Counted from the stretch's first letter, positions 1 to 13,149 are shown. The stretch is DNA of 64,000 nucleotides from Mycobacterium mantenii (GCF_010731775.1 NZ_AP022590.1:2976001-3040000); one strand, 5' to 3'. Numbers and translations are program-made. The notes: generated by a model not told the origin, from the sequence alone.

Positions 1-168
1 GACCAGGCCCCAATACCCGTGCGTGTACTTGCCGGTGGTGTAGGCCGCGTGGGTGCCGACGACGAGGAGCGCGGCGACCGCGCGGACCCCGGTCAGCGAC
101 GCGATCCGGTCGACGCGAGAGGTCTGCTCGAGCCCGCCCTGGGCGTCTTGTTCTTCGGACAGCGTCAT
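1..168 (-). CDS. Acyltransferase family protein, N-terminal fragment
   Basis: Only the first 56 codons lie in the window; the gene runs off the left edge. The reading begins MTLSEEQDAQGG and then has the R-x-RAVAALLVVGTHA stretch typical of the first membrane helix of acyltransferase-3 (OafA-like) membrane enzymes, including the conserved His after the helix. Such enzymes O-acylate envelope glycans or lipids. The ATG overlaps the deaD stop as ATGA, so it is probably translationally coupled to deaD. It matches the position of Rv1254 in M. tuberculosis (from memory). The substrate cannot be inferred from this fragment. Confidence 0.8.
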   Translation of the reverse strand, partial: MTLSEEQDAQGGLEQTSRVDRIASLTGVRAVAALLVVGTHAAYTTGKYTHGYWGLV

Positions 169-1868
169 CCGCCGGGTTTCCTGCGCGGTTTCCCACCGTC
201 GCGGCCGGGGGGCTTGTTGGCGGATGCGCGCTCCGGTTGCAGGTTGATGAGCACCCCCGAAATACGGGTGTTTTCAAGCCTTTTCACCGTCGACTTGGGC
301 AACTTGGCCGGCAGTTCCACCAACGAGAAATCCGGCCCGATCGCGATATGGCCGAAATCGCTGCGATGCAGCCCGCCCTCATTGGCGATGGCGCCAACGA
401 TCGCGCCCGGACCGATCTTGTGCCGCTTGCCGACCGCGATGCGATAGGTGGCGAAGGGCTTTGTATTCCTTGGCCGTTCGGGGCGGTCACGACGTTCGGT
501 GCGACGCTCGCGTCGCTCCGGCGGCGGTTCGGGCGCCATCAGGAATTCCTCGCCGTCGCGGGATTGCAGTGCCAGCGCGGCGGCGATGTCGGCCATCGGG
601 GTGTCGTGCTCGCGTTCGTAGTCCTGGACCAGCTTGCGGAACAGATCGATTCCGGGGGCACCGAGCGCGGTGGTGATCGAATCGGCGAACTTGGCCACCC
701 GCTGGGCGTTTACGTCCTCGACGGTGGGCAATTCGATTTCGGTGAGCGTTTGCCGCGTGGCCTTTTCGATCGCCTTGAGCAGGTGCCGCTCGCGCGGGGA
801 GACGAACAACAGCGCGGTTCCCGAACGCCCGGCGCGGCCGGTGCGCCCGATCCGGTGCACGTAAGACTCGGTGTCATGCGGGATGTCGTAGTTGAGCACG
901 TGCGATATCCGCTCGACGTCGAGCCCGCGTGCGGCCACGTCGGTGGCGACCAGGATGTCGATGCTGCCGTCCTTCAGGGCGGCGATGGTCCGCTCGCGCT
1001 GGCCCTGCGGGATGTCCCCGTTGATGGCCGCCGCGGCAAAGCCTCGGGCCCTGAGCCTTTCGGCGACCTCCTCGGTGGCTTGTTTGGTCCTGACGAAGAC
1101 GATCATCGCCTCGAACGGCTCGACTTCGAGAACCCGTGTCAGCGCGTCCATCTTGCGCGGACCGGCGACCTGGATGTAGCGCTGCGAAATATTCTCGGCG
1201 GTAGCGGTTTTCGCCTTGGTGCTGACCTCGAGCGGATCGTGCAGATACTTGGTGGTGATCTTGCGGATGGCGGGCGGCATGGTCGCGGAAAACAACGCCA
1301 CCTGTTTGTATTCCGGGGTTTCGGACAGTATGCGATCGACTTCTTCGGCGAAGCCCATGGTGAGCATCTCGTCGGCCTCGTCGAGCACCAGGTAGTCGAC
1401 GTGGGACAGGTCCAGCGTCCCGCGTTCGAGGTGGTCGATGACCCGGCCCGGAGTGCCCACCACCACATGGGCGCCGCGGCGCAGCCCGGCCAGCTGCACG
1501 CTGTAGGACGAGCCGCCGTAGATGGGCAGCACGTTGATCTTGGGCAGGTGGGCCCCGTACCGGCTGAAGGCCTCGGCCACCTGCAGGGCCAGCTCCCGGG
1601 TGGGGGCGAGCACCAGCGCCTGGGTGGCGGTGCTGGTGACGTCGATCTTGGACAGGATCGGGATCGCGAAGGCGGCGGTCTTGCCGGTGCCGGTCTGGGC
1701 CAGCCCGACGACGTCGGAGCCCGCCATTAGCGCCGGGATGGTCGCGGCCTGAATGCCGGTGGGCGATTCGTAGCCGACGTCGGCGATCGCCCGCAAGACC
1801 GAGGGGTTGATCTGCAGGTCGGCAAACGTCGTTGAGGCAGCTTCAGTCGAGCTGTCCGAGAGGGTCAT
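165..1868 (-). CDS. deaD: ATP-dependent DEAD-box RNA helicase DeaD
   Basis: A 567-residue cytoplasmic RNA helicase that remodels structured RNA and ribosome assembly intermediates. Visible motifs in order are the Q motif (GYESPTGIQ, 32-40), Walker A AQTGTGKT (57-64), PTRELA (89-94), DEAD (163-166), SAT (about 195) and the helicase C-terminal arginine finger HRIGRTGRAGR. A basic, Arg/Glu-rich linker leads to a DbpA/CsdA-type RNA-binding domain (about 478-548), followed by a basic tail. This is the full CsdA/DeaD architecture. It is divergent from lprE. A TAGACT -10-like hexamer lies 9 bases upstream of the ATG, so the leader may be very short. Confidence 0.95.
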   Translation of the reverse strand: MTLSDSSTEAASTTFADLQINPSVLRAIADVGYESPTGIQAATIPALMAGSDVVGLAQTGTGKTAAFAIPILSKIDVTSTATQALVLAPTRELALQVAEAFSRYGAHLPKINVLPIYGGSSYSVQLAGLRRGAHVVVGTPGRVIDHLERGTLDLSHVDYLVLDEADEMLTMGFAEEVDRILSETPEYKQVALFSATMPPAIRKITTKYLHDPLEVSTKAKTATAENISQRYIQVAGPRKMDALTRVLEVEPFEAMIVFVRTKQATEEVAERLRARGFAAAAINGDIPQGQRERTIAALKDGSIDILVATDVAARGLDVERISHVLNYDIPHDTESYVHRIGRTGRAGRSGTALLFVSPRERHLLKAIEKATRQTLTEIELPTVEDVNAQRVAKFADSITTALGAPGIDLFRKLVQDYEREHDTPMADIAAALALQSRDGEEFLMAPEPPPERRERRTERRDRPERPRNTKPFATYRIAVGKRHKIGPGAIVGAIANEGGLHRSDFGHIAIGPDFSLVELPAKLPKSTVKRLENTRISGVLINLQPERASANKPPGRDGGKPRRKPGG

Positions 1869-1877
1869 CGTCCAAGG

Positions 1878-1883
1878 AGTCTA
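1878..1883 (-). promoter_or_regulatory. Putative -10 element of deaD
   Basis: TAGACT on the minus strand, 9 bases before the deaD ATG at 1868. It implies an almost leaderless transcript. No good -35 was seen. Confidence 0.35.
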
Positions 1884-1989
1884 GTGGTGACCGCGAGATC
1901 AGCGGAGCTGAGCGCTGCGGGTCACGGCCAGCCGTCCGATCCGGTGATCATCAGCACACCCGGCCATGCCTGCCACAGCCCCGGACCCG

Positions 1990-2595
1990 ATGACGGTACG
2001 GTGCGGAGATGTGTGGTCGCTGCCGTGTCGTACCGAGCCACTGGCCGGCTCGGTCGCTGTCGCTCTGTTCGCCTTCACGTTGACCGGTTGCGGTTCGGGA
2101 GACTCCACCGCCGCGAAGACGCCGCAGGCCAGGACGACTTCGGAGACGGCGTCCATCACGGCCCCCGCCACACCGCCGGCGGCCGCCCAGCCCGGCAACG
2201 CCCAGCCGGCCGATCCCTGCGCGGTCAACCTCGCCTCGCCCACCATCGCCAAGGTGGTGTCCGAGCTGCCGCGCGACCCGCGCAGCCAGCAGCCCTGGAA
2301 CCCCGAACCGCTGGCCGGCAACTACAACCAGTGCGCGCAGCTGTCGGCGATCATCATCAAGGCCAACACCAACGCGGTCAGCCCGACTACCCGTGCGGTC
2401 CTGTTCCACCTGGGCCAATTCATCCCGCAGGGCGTGCCCGACACCTACGGATTCAACGGCGTTGACCCGGCGCAAACCACGGGCGACACGGTGGCGCTGA
2501 CGTATCCCAGCGGGATCAACGGCTTGAACACCGATGTGAAGTTCCACTGGAACGGCAACGCGGTCGAACTCATCGGCAATACACCCGCCCACTGA
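1990..2595 (+). CDS. lprE: Lipoprotein LprE (LppP/LprE family)
   Basis: An exported lipoprotein of about 201 residues. A hydrophobic signal segment ends in the lipobox LTGC, followed by a Ser/Thr/Ala/Pro-rich linker and the conserved domain of the mycobacterial LppP/LprE family (DPCAVNLASPTIAKVV near its start, a conserved Cys in NYNQCAQL). The family function is unknown; it is anchored to the outer face of the membrane. The start is uncertain: ATG 1990 is used here, but an in-frame GTG at 2011 lies 8 bases after a TACGGT hexamer and gives a shorter, typical signal peptide. It is divergent from deaD and followed 51 bases later by a nuclease/helicase gene. Confidence 0.85.
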   Translation: MTVRCGDVWSLPCRTEPLAGSVAVALFAFTLTGCGSGDSTAAKTPQARTTSETASITAPATPPAAAQPGNAQPADPCAVNLASPTIAKVVSELPRDPRSQQPWNPEPLAGNYNQCAQLSAIIIKANTNAVSPTTRAVLFHLGQFIPQGVPDTYGFNGVDPAQTTGDTVALTYPSGINGLNTDVKFHWNGNAVELIGNTPAH

Positions 2596-2642
2596 TCCGG
2601 CACACGCCCGCCCGACACGGCCCTCCTGTCGGAGGGCTGACC

Positions 2643-2648
2643 TACAGT
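2643..2648 (+). promoter_or_regulatory. Putative -10 element of the nuclease/helicase gene
   Basis: TACAGT lies 7 bases before the in-frame GTG at 2656. This fits the TANNNT spacing seen at other apparently leaderless genes in this window and favours GTG 2656 over GTG 2647. Confidence 0.4.
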
Positions 2649-5600
2649 GGCTCCAGTGTTGGTCTCCGGCGACAGCATCGTCTACAGCGCATCGGATCTT
2701 GCCGCCGCCGCCCGCTGCGAATTCGCGCTGCTACGGGACTTCGACGCGAGGCTGGGTCGCGGGCCCGCCGTCAACGTCGAGGACGAGCTGCTCACGCGGA
2801 CGGCCGAGCTCGGTAGCGAACACGAGCGACGCGAACTCGCCTCGCTGCGTGACCGGTTCGGCCAGGCCGTCGCGATCATCGGCCGCCCCGCCTACACGCC
2901 CGCCGGCCTGGCCGCTGCCGCCGCCGCGACCCGGCGCGCCGTCGCCGACCGCGCGCCCGTGGTGTATCAGGCCGCCATGTTCGACGGCCGCTTCGTCGGC
3001 TTCGCCGATTTTCTGGTGCGCGACGGTGAGCGGTACCGCGTCGTCGACACCAAACTGGCCCGCTCGGCCAAGGTGACCGCGCTGTTGCAGCTGGCCGCCT
3101 ACGCCGATGCGCTGGCCGCCTCCGGCATCCCGGTCGCGCCGGAGGCCGAACTGCGGCTGGGCGACGGAACCGCGGTGCGCCACCGCGTGTGCGACCTGAT
3201 TCCGGTGTACCGCTCCCAGCGGGCGCGCCTGCAGCGCCTCCTCGATGAGCACTACGCGAGGGGCACCGCGGTTCGCTGGGACGACGAAGACGTGTCCGCC
3301 TGCTTTCGCTGCCCGGTGTGCCTCGAACAGCTGCAAGCGGCCGACGACGTGCTGCTGGTCGCCGGTATGCGAGTAGACCAGCGGGACAAGCTCTTTGACG
3401 CGGGCATCGGCACGGTCGCGGAGCTGGCCGATTATCGCGGCCCAGTGCCCGACCTGGCCGCCGGCGTGCTGAACAAGTTGACCATCCAGGCGAAACTGCA
3501 AGTCCGCCAACGTGAAACCGGTATCCCTCAGGTCGAGGTGATCGACCCGCAGCCGCTGGCCCTGCTGCCCGAACCCGACCCGGGGGACCTCTTCTTCGAC
3601 TTCGAAGGCGATCCGCTGTGGACCACCGATGGTCGCGACTGGGGCCTGGAATATCTGTTCGGCGTCCTAGAGGCGGGGCCGACGGGGAGATTCCGCCCAC
3701 TGTGGGCACACAACCGGGCAGACGAACGCAAGGCGCTAATCGGTTTTTTGGCGCTGGTGGCCAAGCGCCGCAAGCGCCGCCCGAACATGCACATCTACCA
3801 CTACGCGCCCTACGAGAAGACCGCATTGCTGCGGCTCGCCGGGCGCTACGGGGTGGGCGAGGACGAGGTCGACGAACTGCTGCGCAGCGGCACGCTGGTC
3901 GATCTTTACCCCTTGGTGCGCAGGAGCATTCGCGTGGGCGCGGAGTCGTTCAGCCTCAAGGCGCTGGAGCCGCTCTACATGGGTGCCCAACTGCGCGCGG
4001 GTGACGTGACCACGGCCACCGGTTCGATCACCTCCTACGCACGGTACTGCGAGCTGCAGGCGGACGGCCGCGGCGACGAGGCCGCATCCGTGCTCAAGGA
4101 GATCGAGGACTACAACCACTACGACTGCCGGTCCACTCAGCAATTGCGTAACTGGCTGATGTTGCGCGCCTACGAATCTGGCGTCGTACCGATCGGCGCC
4201 CAGCCCGTGGCCGACGGCAACACCGTCGACGACCGCGACCAGCTGGCGGTGACGTTGTCGACGTTCAGCGGGGCGGCGGGCATCGACGACCGCACCCCGC
4301 AGCAGACGGCGGTGGCGCTGCTGGCCGCGGCGCGCGGCTACCACCGGCGCGAGGACAAACCCTTCTGGTGGGCGCATTTCGACCGGCTGAACTTCCCCAT
4401 CGACGAGTGGGCGGACAACACCGATGTGTTCGTTGCCGAGCGCGCTTCGGTCAGTGTCGACTGGCACATGCCTCCCCGCGCCCGCAAACCGCAGCGACGG
4501 CTTCAGCTACGCGGCGAGCTGGCGCGCGGCGACCTGAAGAGTGAGGTCTTTGCGCTCTACAACCCACCGGCGCCGCCCGGCATGTCCGACAACCCGGACC
4601 GGCGCGCGGCCGGCCGGGCCTCGGTCATCGAAGCCGACGATCCGGCGGTCCCCACCGAAGTGGTTGTGCTCGAACGAGTTGGCAGTGACGGCAAGACTTT
4701 TCATCAATTGCCGTTCGCGCTGACCCCCGGTCCGCCCATTCCGACGACGGCCCTGCGCGAGTCGATCGAGGCGATGGCCGCCGCGGTGGCCACCGGATTG
4801 CCGCAACTGCCCTACAGCGCGATCGTCGACGTGCTGGTGCGCCGGCCGCCCCGCGCGCGGCGCAGCGCTCCCCTGCCGCGCAGCGACGACACCGTCGCCG
4901 ACATCACCGCGGCGCTACTCGATCTGGATTCGTCATACCTGGCCGTGCACGGACCGCCCGGTACGGGCAAGACGCACACCGCCGCCCGGGTGATCCACGA
5001 CCTGGTCACCAAACACCGTTGGCGCGTCGGTGTCGTCGCGCAATCGCATGCCACCGTGGAGAACCTGCTGGACTGTCTGATCGACGCCGGCCTGGATCCG
5101 CAACGGATCGCGAAGAAACGCTACGACCGCCAGGCCCCGCGCTGGCGGGAGATGGATGGCGGCGCGTACGCAGCATTCCTGGCCGACACCCCGGGATGCG
5201 TGATCGGCGGCACGGCATGGGATTTCGCCAACGCCAACCGGATACCGCCGGGAAGCCTGCATCTGCTGGTGATCGACGAAGCCGGCCAATTCTGTTTGGC
5301 CAACACCATCGCCGTGGCCCCGGCCGGCGCCAACCTGCTGCTGCTCGGCGACCCGCAGCAGTTGCCGCAGGTCAGCCAGGGCACCCATCCCGAGCCGGTG
5401 GACACCTCCGCGCTGGAGTGGCTGGTCGACGGTCAGCGCACGCTGCCCGACGAACGCGGCTACTTCCTGGACCTCTCCTACCGCATGCATCCGGCCGTCT
5501 GCGCCGCGGTGTCGGCGCTCTCCTACGAGGGCAGGCTGCATTCCCACGACTGCACCGCCGCCCGCCAACTCGACGGGTATCGGCCCGGCGTGCAGCTGCT

Positions 5601-6069
5601 TTCCGTTGAGCACCACGGCAACTCGACCGAAAGCCCCGAGGAGGCCGACGCGATAGTCGCCGAGATCGGCCAGCGGCTGGGCGCGTCGTGGACCGACGAG
5701 CACGGCACCCGCCCGTTGACCGCCGCCGATGTGATGGTGCTGGCGCCCTACAACGCGCAGGTGGCGCTGCTGCGCCAGCGGTTGACCGCCGCGGGACTCG
5801 GCGGGGTGCGGGTGGGGACGGTCGACAAGTTCCAGGGCGGGCAGGCGCCGGTCGTCTTCATCTCGATGACGGTGTCGTCCATGGATGTGGTGCCGCGCGG
5901 AATCTCGTTCCTGCTCAACAGGAATCGACTCAACGTCGCGGTAAGCCGGGCCCAGTACGCGGCCGTGATAGTGCGCTCGCCGTCACTGACGGAATATCTG
6001 CCCGCAACCCCCGCGGGCCTGATCGATCTGGGCGCCTTCCTGGCGCTCACCCAGCCCGATCTGCGGTGA
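2647..6069 (+). CDS. RecB-like nuclease / RNase H-like / SF1 helicase fusion (TM0106 family)
   Basis: A 1140-residue protein with three nucleic-acid modules. First is a PD-(D/E)XK nuclease with D121, D134-x-K136 and the RecB motif QLAAYA (148-153), bracketed by C24 and C219/C222/C225. This four-Cys pattern matches iron-sulfur Cas4/AddB-type nucleases. Second is a predicted 3'-5' exonuclease of the RNase_H_2 type (FFDFEGD, D318/E320; HYAPYEK; NHYDC). Third is a Dna2/Upf1-like superfamily 1 helicase with GPPGTGKT (769-776), VIDEAG (about 875-880) and C-terminal GTVDKFQG and NVAVSRA. It resembles Rv1251c. The biological role is unknown; DNA end processing or repair is an inference. GTG 2656, 7 bases after TACAGT, is an alternative leaderless start. 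It is convergent with the next gene, 4 bases apart. Confidence 0.9.
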   Translation: MAPVLVSGDSIVYSASDLAAAARCEFALLRDFDARLGRGPAVNVEDELLTRTAELGSEHERRELASLRDRFGQAVAIIGRPAYTPAGLAAAAAATRRAVADRAPVVYQAAMFDGRFVGFADFLVRDGERYRVVDTKLARSAKVTALLQLAAYADALAASGIPVAPEAELRLGDGTAVRHRVCDLIPVYRSQRARLQRLLDEHYARGTAVRWDDEDVSACFRCPVCLEQLQAADDVLLVAGMRVDQRDKLFDAGIGTVAELADYRGPVPDLAAGVLNKLTIQAKLQVRQRETGIPQVEVIDPQPLALLPEPDPGDLFFDFEGDPLWTTDGRDWGLEYLFGVLEAGPTGRFRPLWAHNRADERKALIGFLALVAKRRKRRPNMHIYHYAPYEKTALLRLAGRYGVGEDEVDELLRSGTLVDLYPLVRRSIRVGAESFSLKALEPLYMGAQLRAGDVTTATGSITSYARYCELQADGRGDEAASVLKEIEDYNHYDCRSTQQLRNWLMLRAYESGVVPIGAQPVADGNTVDDRDQLAVTLSTFSGAAGIDDRTPQQTAVALLAAARGYHRREDKPFWWAHFDRLNFPIDEWADNTDVFVAERASVSVDWHMPPRARKPQRRLQLRGELARGDLKSEVFALYNPPAPPGMSDNPDRRAAGRASVIEADDPAVPTEVVVLERVGSDGKTFHQLPFALTPGPPIPTTALRESIEAMAAAVATGLPQLPYSAIVDVLVRRPPRARRSAPLPRSDDTVADITAALLDLDSSYLAVHGPPGTGKTHTAARVIHDLVTKHRWRVGVVAQSHATVENLLDCLIDAGLDPQRIAKKRYDRQAPRWREMDGGAYAAFLADTPGCVIGGTAWDFANANRIPPGSLHLLVIDEAGQFCLANTIAVAPAGANLLLLGDPQQLPQVSQGTHPEPVDTSALEWLVDGQRTLPDERGYFLDLSYRMHPAVCAAVSALSYEGRLHSHDCTAARQLDGYRPGVQLLSVEHHGNSTESPEEADAIVAEIGQRLGASWTDEHGTRPLTAADVMVLAPYNAQVALLRQRLTAAGLGGVRVGTVDKFQGGQAPVVFISMTVSSMDVVPRGISFLLNRNRLNVAVSRAQYAAVIVRSPSLTEYLPATPAGLIDLGAFLALTQPDLR

Positions 6070-6073
6070 CCGC

Positions 6074-8077
6074 CTAGCCTGTCGACGGGTGCCGCCCCGA
6101 ACCGGTGGGGTCGTCGTCCGGATCGGAACGGTGGTGCTGGCCCCGCAGCGATTCACCCTCGGTGAAATGACGCCCGGCCGAGCCGTTGTGTTGGCGGCGC
6201 GGCGGCCGGGTGAGCCGATCGCCCGGCGGGATGGATTTCGGCGAGCGCCGCACCGCCACCTGACGAAGGCGCTTGCCGCTGTCCACATGAGACCCGTTGT
6301 GGGCGTGGCCGATTGGCTGGGCCTGCCCGGCCGGATCGTCGAGCACGGTGTGCCACGAATCGGCGGGGCCGCGGCGCGCCTCGTCGGTGGGCGCCGGCCG
6401 CGGACGATCGACCCGCTGCGGGCCCCGCTCAACCTCGGGCTCGCGCACCAGGACGAACTCGACGTACGCGTCGTCGTCATAGTCCTCGTCGACGACGTCG
6501 GCGTCATCGGGTGCGGACAGATCGTCGCGGCCCCTGCCGTCGCCGTTGCGCGACCAGGGCGCATAGCCCGCCAAGAACAGTGCCGCGATGATCCCGAACA
6601 GCGCGATGAACGCGGGCAACAGCACCGATTGCGACATCGCGGCGGCGAACGGTTCCCGCAGGAACCCGGGCAGTCGCAAGGTCAGCGTCTCCTCGCCGCC
6701 GCCGGACGGCCGGCGCGGCATTTCGGCGGTGATCCGCCAGGTCATGAACGCGGCCATGCCGGCGCTGCCGAGCACCGCGCCGAGCTGGCGCACGGAGTTG
6801 TACACCGCAGAGCCCGCGCCGGCCAGGTGCGGCGGCAGGTTACGCGTCGCGGTGGCGGTCAGCGGTGACCACACGAACGCCATCCCGACACCCATCGCGA
6901 AGAACGGCAGCACCAGCCGCCAGATCGGCGTCGTCGGCGACATCTCGAAGGTCAGCCAGGTCAACGCGATCGCCAGCACCGAAAAGCCGAACCCGAGCAC
7001 CGGTTGGGGGTGGTATTTGTCGACGATCCTACCGACGAACGGCGCAAACACACCGTTGGCGATCGCCATCGGCGCGATCAGCAACGCCGACCGCGTCGGC
7101 GACAGCCCGCACACGGCCTGCGCGTAGAACGTCAGCGGCAGCATCATGGCCGTCGCGGTGAACGAGATGATGGCGACCCCGACGTTGCACAGGCTGAAAT
7201 CGCGGTCCCCGAAAATCACCAACGGAATCAGCGGCTCGTGGGCGTTCAGCGACTGCCAGAACGCGAAGGCCGTCATGAATCCGACGCCCGCGACGATCAA
7301 TGCCCAGATCCAGGGCTGCCAGTGCGCGGCCTGCCCCTGTTGCAGCCCGAACACGATCAGGAAGATGCCCACCCCAGACAGCCCGACCCCGATCAGGTCG
7401 AAGCGGTGCGACTGGGTGGGCAGCACCGGGATAAGCCAATACGCCAGCCCCAGCCCAATGACGCCGATGGGGACGTTGACGAAGAAGATCCACTGCCATC
7501 CCAGCCCGTCGACCAGCACACCGCCGGCCAGCGGGCCCACCAGGCTGGCGACACCGGCGGTGGCACCCCACAGGCTCACGGCGACGCCGCGCCGCTCGGC
7601 CGGGAAGATCCGAGTGATGGTCGACAGGGTCTGCGGGGTGAGCAGCCCCGCGCCGACGCCCTGCACGACGCGCGCGGCGATCAGCATGGCGGCGCTGCCG
7701 GCCAGTCCGCACCACACCGAGGAGACGGTGAACACCACCAGGCCGATCAGGTACAGGTTCTTGGGACCGAACCGGTCACCCAACCGCCCGGCCACCAGCA
7801 ACACCACCGCGTAGCCCAGCAGGTAAGCGCTGGTCACCCAGACCACGGTGTCGTAGCCGATGCGGAGATTGGCCATGATGGTCGGGTTCGCGATGGCGAC
7901 GATGGTCGAGTCGACCATGATCATGAAGAAGCCGATCATCATCGCCCACAGCGGATTCCAGGGGTTCTCTGACTGCGGCGAACTGCGGGTGAGAAAGTCC
8001 CAGCGTCGGGCCGCCCGCGCCGGGCCTGAGCCCGCGCGCCGCGCTCCCCCTGGTGTGCGGGGCGTAGCCGTGGTCAT
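6074..8077 (-). CDS. MFS drug exporter, DHA2 (EmrB/QacA) family
   Basis: A 667-residue inner-membrane proton antiporter of the 14-helix DHA2 family. Motif [12 protein letters not shown] follows helix 2, motif C-like glycine-rich sequence is present ([16 protein letters not shown]), and about 14 hydrophobic segments fill residues 40-520. The family exports toxic organic compounds. After the last helix there is an unusually long (about 140 residues) polar tail with an acidic patch ([13 protein letters not shown]) and then Arg/Pro/His-rich sequence. This makes the protein longer than I recall for Rv1250 (about 579 residues). The start codon ATG is followed by a basic Arg-rich N-terminus. The substrate is unknown. 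Confidence 0.92.
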   Translation of the reverse strand: MTTATPRTPGGARRAGSGPARAARRWDFLTRSSPQSENPWNPLWAMMIGFFMIMVDSTIVAIANPTIMANLRIGYDTVVWVTSAYLLGYAVVLLVAGRLGDRFGPKNLYLIGLVVFTVSSVWCGLAGSAAMLIAARVVQGVGAGLLTPQTLSTITRIFPAERRGVAVSLWGATAGVASLVGPLAGGVLVDGLGWQWIFFVNVPIGVIGLGLAYWLIPVLPTQSHRFDLIGVGLSGVGIFLIVFGLQQGQAAHWQPWIWALIVAGVGFMTAFAFWQSLNAHEPLIPLVIFGDRDFSLCNVGVAIISFTATAMMLPLTFYAQAVCGLSPTRSALLIAPMAIANGVFAPFVGRIVDKYHPQPVLGFGFSVLAIALTWLTFEMSPTTPIWRLVLPFFAMGVGMAFVWSPLTATATRNLPPHLAGAGSAVYNSVRQLGAVLGSAGMAAFMTWRITAEMPRRPSGGGEETLTLRLPGFLREPFAAAMSQSVLLPAFIALFGIIAALFLAGYAPWSRNGDGRGRDDLSAPDDADVVDEDYDDDAYVEFVLVREPEVERGPQRVDRPRPAPTDEARRGPADSWHTVLDDPAGQAQPIGHAHNGSHVDSGKRLRQVAVRRSPKSIPPGDRLTRPPRRQHNGSAGRHFTEGESLRGQHHRSDPDDDPTGSGRHPSTG

Positions 8078-8312
8078 CCACCAACCTCGTTTCGCTCCCG
8101 ACGATGCTGTTCAGCCGTCCGGTCCGTGTGTCCACCGGCCCCAACCACGCAGGTCAACTCCACGCGTGCGGCGCGGTGAACGGCATGAGGACCGCCAAAC
8201 GGCACGGACCGTCGCAGACATCCCGCCTGCATTATTCCCGGTGAGGCAATAGGCCGGCAGCCAAGGATCCGGTCAGAGTGCGCAACGCGACAGGATTTGC
8301 CCACCGGCACGT

Positions 8313-8318
8313 TAGCCT
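8313..8318 (+). promoter_or_regulatory. Putative -10 element upstream of the 8348 gene
   Basis: TAGCCT lies 29 bases before the ATG. The implied leader would be about 23 bases and contains the AGGAG ribosome-binding site. The rest of the 270-base intergenic stretch 8078-8347 shows no repeat, RNA or strong palindrome. Confidence 0.35.
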
Positions 8319-8347
8319 GAGGGAACGCCATCTGCAGGAGAGACGAT

Positions 8348-9127
8348 ATGCGGGCTCGACGGAAAAGGTCGCCGAACCGGTTTTTCACCATGTCCGACGC
8401 CGGACAGCCACCGACTGAGAGCAACGGTCGACCCAAAATGTCCGCGCGGGCGTTGGCACAGGTCATCGAGCGGGGCTCGCGGTTGCAGGGGCCGGCCGCC
8501 GAAGCCTACGTGACCCGGCTGCGCAACGCGCACCCTCATGCCAGCCCGGCGGAGATCCTGGCCAAGCTGCAGAAGCGATACCTGGGCATCGTGACGGCCG
8601 GCGGCGTCGCCGTGGGGGCCGCGGCGACCGTCCCCGGCATCGGCACGATCAGCGCCCTGTCCGCGGCGGCCGCGGAAACGGTGACGTTCCTGGAGACCAC
8701 CGCGTTCTTCGTGCTGGCCGTGGCGGTGGTCCACGACATTCCGGCCGACCACCGGGAACGGCGCCGCGCGCTGGTCCTGGCGGTCCTCGCCGGTGACAAC
8801 AGCGAACACGCCGTCAGGCAGCTGATCGGACCGGGGCGCACCAACGGCGGCTGGATCTCCGAGAGCCTGGCCGCCCTGCCGCTGTCGTCGATGTCGCGGC
8901 TGAACTCGCGGCTGCTCAAGTCCTGGGTCAGGAAGTACACCGTGCGGCGCGGCGCCCTGTTGTTCGGCAAGCTGCTCCCGGTGGGAATCGGCGTCGTGGT
9001 GGGCGCCATCGGCAACTACCTTGCCGGCAAGAAGACGATTCGCAACGCCAACAGGGCGTTCGGCGCCCCGCCCGCGCGCTGGCCACGCGCGCTGCATTTG
9101 GTGCCGCCCATCCACGAAGCCGGCTAG
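8348..9127 (+). CDS. Conserved mycobacterial membrane protein (Rv1249c-like)
   Basis: A 259-residue protein of unknown function. The N-terminus is basic (MRARRKRSPNRF). Residues about 85-130 form a long alanine/glycine-rich hydrophobic region (AGGVAVGAAATVPGIGTISAL and following), and a second hydrophobic stretch lies near the C-terminus (GKLLPVGIGVVVGAIGNYLAG). It is probably an integral or peripheral membrane protein. The start is chosen because AGGAG sits 8 bases upstream of ATG 8348; ATG 8390 is the alternative. It lies divergent from the DHA2 exporter and upstream of kgd on the same strand. No catalytic motif is recognised. Confidence 0.75.
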   Translation: MRARRKRSPNRFFTMSDAGQPPTESNGRPKMSARALAQVIERGSRLQGPAAEAYVTRLRNAHPHASPAEILAKLQKRYLGIVTAGGVAVGAAATVPGIGTISALSAAAAETVTFLETTAFFVLAVAVVHDIPADHRERRRALVLAVLAGDNSEHAVRQLIGPGRTNGGWISESLAALPLSSMSRLNSRLLKSWVRKYTVRRGALLFGKLLPVGIGVVVGAIGNYLAGKKTIRNANRAFGAPPARWPRALHLVPPIHEAG

Positions 9128-9129
9128 CG

Positions 9130-9192
9130 GCGACCGCAAGCGCGGCCGTGGCGATCGCAAGCGCGGCCGTGGCGATCGCAAGCGCGGCGTAG
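9130..9192 (+). repeat. Three tandem 21-bp repeats
   Basis: Three direct copies at 9130-9150, 9151-9171 and 9172-9192. The core GATCGCAAGCGCGGC is common; copy 1 has GACCGC and copy 3 diverges in its last bases. There is no spacer between copies, so this is a minisatellite (VNTR-like), not a CRISPR. Confidence 0.85.
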
Positions 9193-9245
9193 CCGGGCCG
9201 CAGCGGGTCGCCACAACAAGGCGTAGCCGGGCGCAGCGGGTCGCC
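9187..9245 (+). repeat. Pair of ~25-bp direct repeats
   Basis: GCGTAGCCGGG followed by CAGCGGGTCGCC occurs at 9187-9212 and again at 9221-9245, the two copies differing by one base of indel. The first copy overlaps the end of the 21-bp tandem array. Confidence 0.7.
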
Positions 9246-9429
9246 GGCCCCGGCCTCCCGCGTGCCCCCCGGTCAGCCTGGCGGATCGGCGGCGAAAGGT
9301 TAGCCTTTATAGGGCGGAAACAATGGGTACCGCCATGGGTGTGAAGTGCTCGGTCATCCGGGGCCGACAAGGGTGCAGGCGCCGCGGGAATGCGCTTGCG
9401 AAACAGAAGGATTGAGGCGAACTGCGGTC

Positions 9430-13149
<3,720 letters not shown>

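Larger units (their letters stand above)
9128..9429. other. Repeat-bearing intergenic stretch before kgd
   Basis: A 302-base gap between the membrane-protein gene and kgd. It holds two families of short direct repeats (9130-9192 and 9187-9245) and a TAGCCT hexamer at 9301-9306 that could be a kgd -10 element, giving a leader of about 117 bases. No small ORF with a convincing start is seen. Confidence 0.6.

Noticed and set aside
237..1730. 497-codon open frame on the plus strand inside deaD
   Set aside because: It is antisense to a clear DEAD-box helicase, has no domain and reflects high third-position GC keeping stop codons away.
1997..2011. ATG at 2009 placed 6 bases after TACGGT as the start of another gene
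   Set aside because: That ATG is out of frame with LprE and its frame shows no coding character; the in-frame GTG 2011 explains the signal better.
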